Shown here: piece by piece, positions 63,653 to 64,000 of the stretch
How the letters are laid out: the number at the start of each line of letters is the position of its first letter
How positions within the stretch are numbered: position 1 is the first letter of the stretch
Assembly (NCBI RefSeq): GCF_030683065.1
Contig: NZ_JAUXMX010000040.1
Span: 62,001 to 126,000 of the forward strand
Length of the DNA: 64,000 bases
From: Pseudomonas sp.
Lineage (GTDB): Bacteria; Pseudomonadota; Gammaproteobacteria; Pseudomonadales; Pseudomonadaceae
Direction of reading: 5' to 3'
The notes under the pieces: generated by a model
The model's input: the letters and a program-made list of their open reading frames with translations, nothing else
Databases searched by the model: none
Told to the model about the DNA's origin: nothing
Position numbers and translations under genes: made by a program

Positions 63653-64000
63653 TTGCTTTGCTGTTCCAGAAAATACTTGGCCGTCTTACGTAACGCTTCG
63701 TCAACGCTGAGCGGCGGTGTCCAGTTGAGTAGTTCACGCGTCTTGCCGATGTCGACTTGCAGCGAGCCGCACAGTCGCTGGGCAAGCGCCTGCTTACCCA
63801 ACATCCCCGCCCCCACTTCGAGCAGCCGACTCGGCACCGGCAACAAGCGCGCCGACTTGCCCAGGGCCGTGCCCATCCGGCGCAACAACTCGGTAGTCGA
63901 AAGATCCTCGCCATCGCTGACCAGGAAAGTCTGGTTGGCTGCCGCAGGATGGTCGATGCAGGTCACGATCAAATCCACCAGGTTGTCTAGGGCAACCAGG
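63649..64000 (-). CDS. NAD-dependent epimerase/dehydratase, C-terminal part (truncated by window end)
   Basis: LVALDNLVDLIVTCIDHPAAANQTFLVSDGEDLSTTELLRRMGTALG...; ORF open to window end. Confidence 0.82.
   Translation of the reverse strand, partial: LVALDNLVDLIVTCIDHPAAANQTFLVSDGEDLSTTELLRRMGTALGKSARLLPVPSRLLEVGAGMLGKQALAQRLCGSLQVDIGKTRELLNWTPPLSVDEALRKTAKYFLEQQSK

Overview
This window is a Pseudomonas-type gammaproteobacterial chromosome segment, mostly conserved core genome. From the left it holds: an SDR C-terminus; a TSUP permease; nudC; a ChpA/PilL-N-like protein; a crotonase; an Orn/Lys/Arg decarboxylase; a pfkB-like sugar kinase; dnaQ-rnhA; gloB; mltD; an HDOD protein; a yejABEF-type peptide ABC operon with two tandem binding proteins; fabI; uppP; a Cache-type MCP; and queD. 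Two complete tandem cbb3 oxidase operons (ccoNOQP x2) follow, then ccoGHIS, hemN and anr. Next come apt, a NaChBac-like voltage-gated channel, a cold-shock gene, an acyl-CoA dehydrogenase, recR-ybaB-dnaX and the 4.5S SRP RNA (ffs, minus strand). A repeat-rich intergenic zone leads to an HU gene and the O-antigen boundary. There a wbpM-like gene and a wbpL-like gene flank an AT-rich gtrA/gtrB/gtrC-like island that contains a decayed IS30-family transposase. I found no CRISPR array, prophage, complete IS or obvious defence system. The most interesting accessory region is the gtr-like island at 58.7-62.5 kb. Secondary points of interest are the PfkB-like kinase, the NaChBac-like channel, the orphan PilL-N protein and several intergenic repeat families. 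All assignments come from reading the sequence and recalled family motifs; no searches were run.
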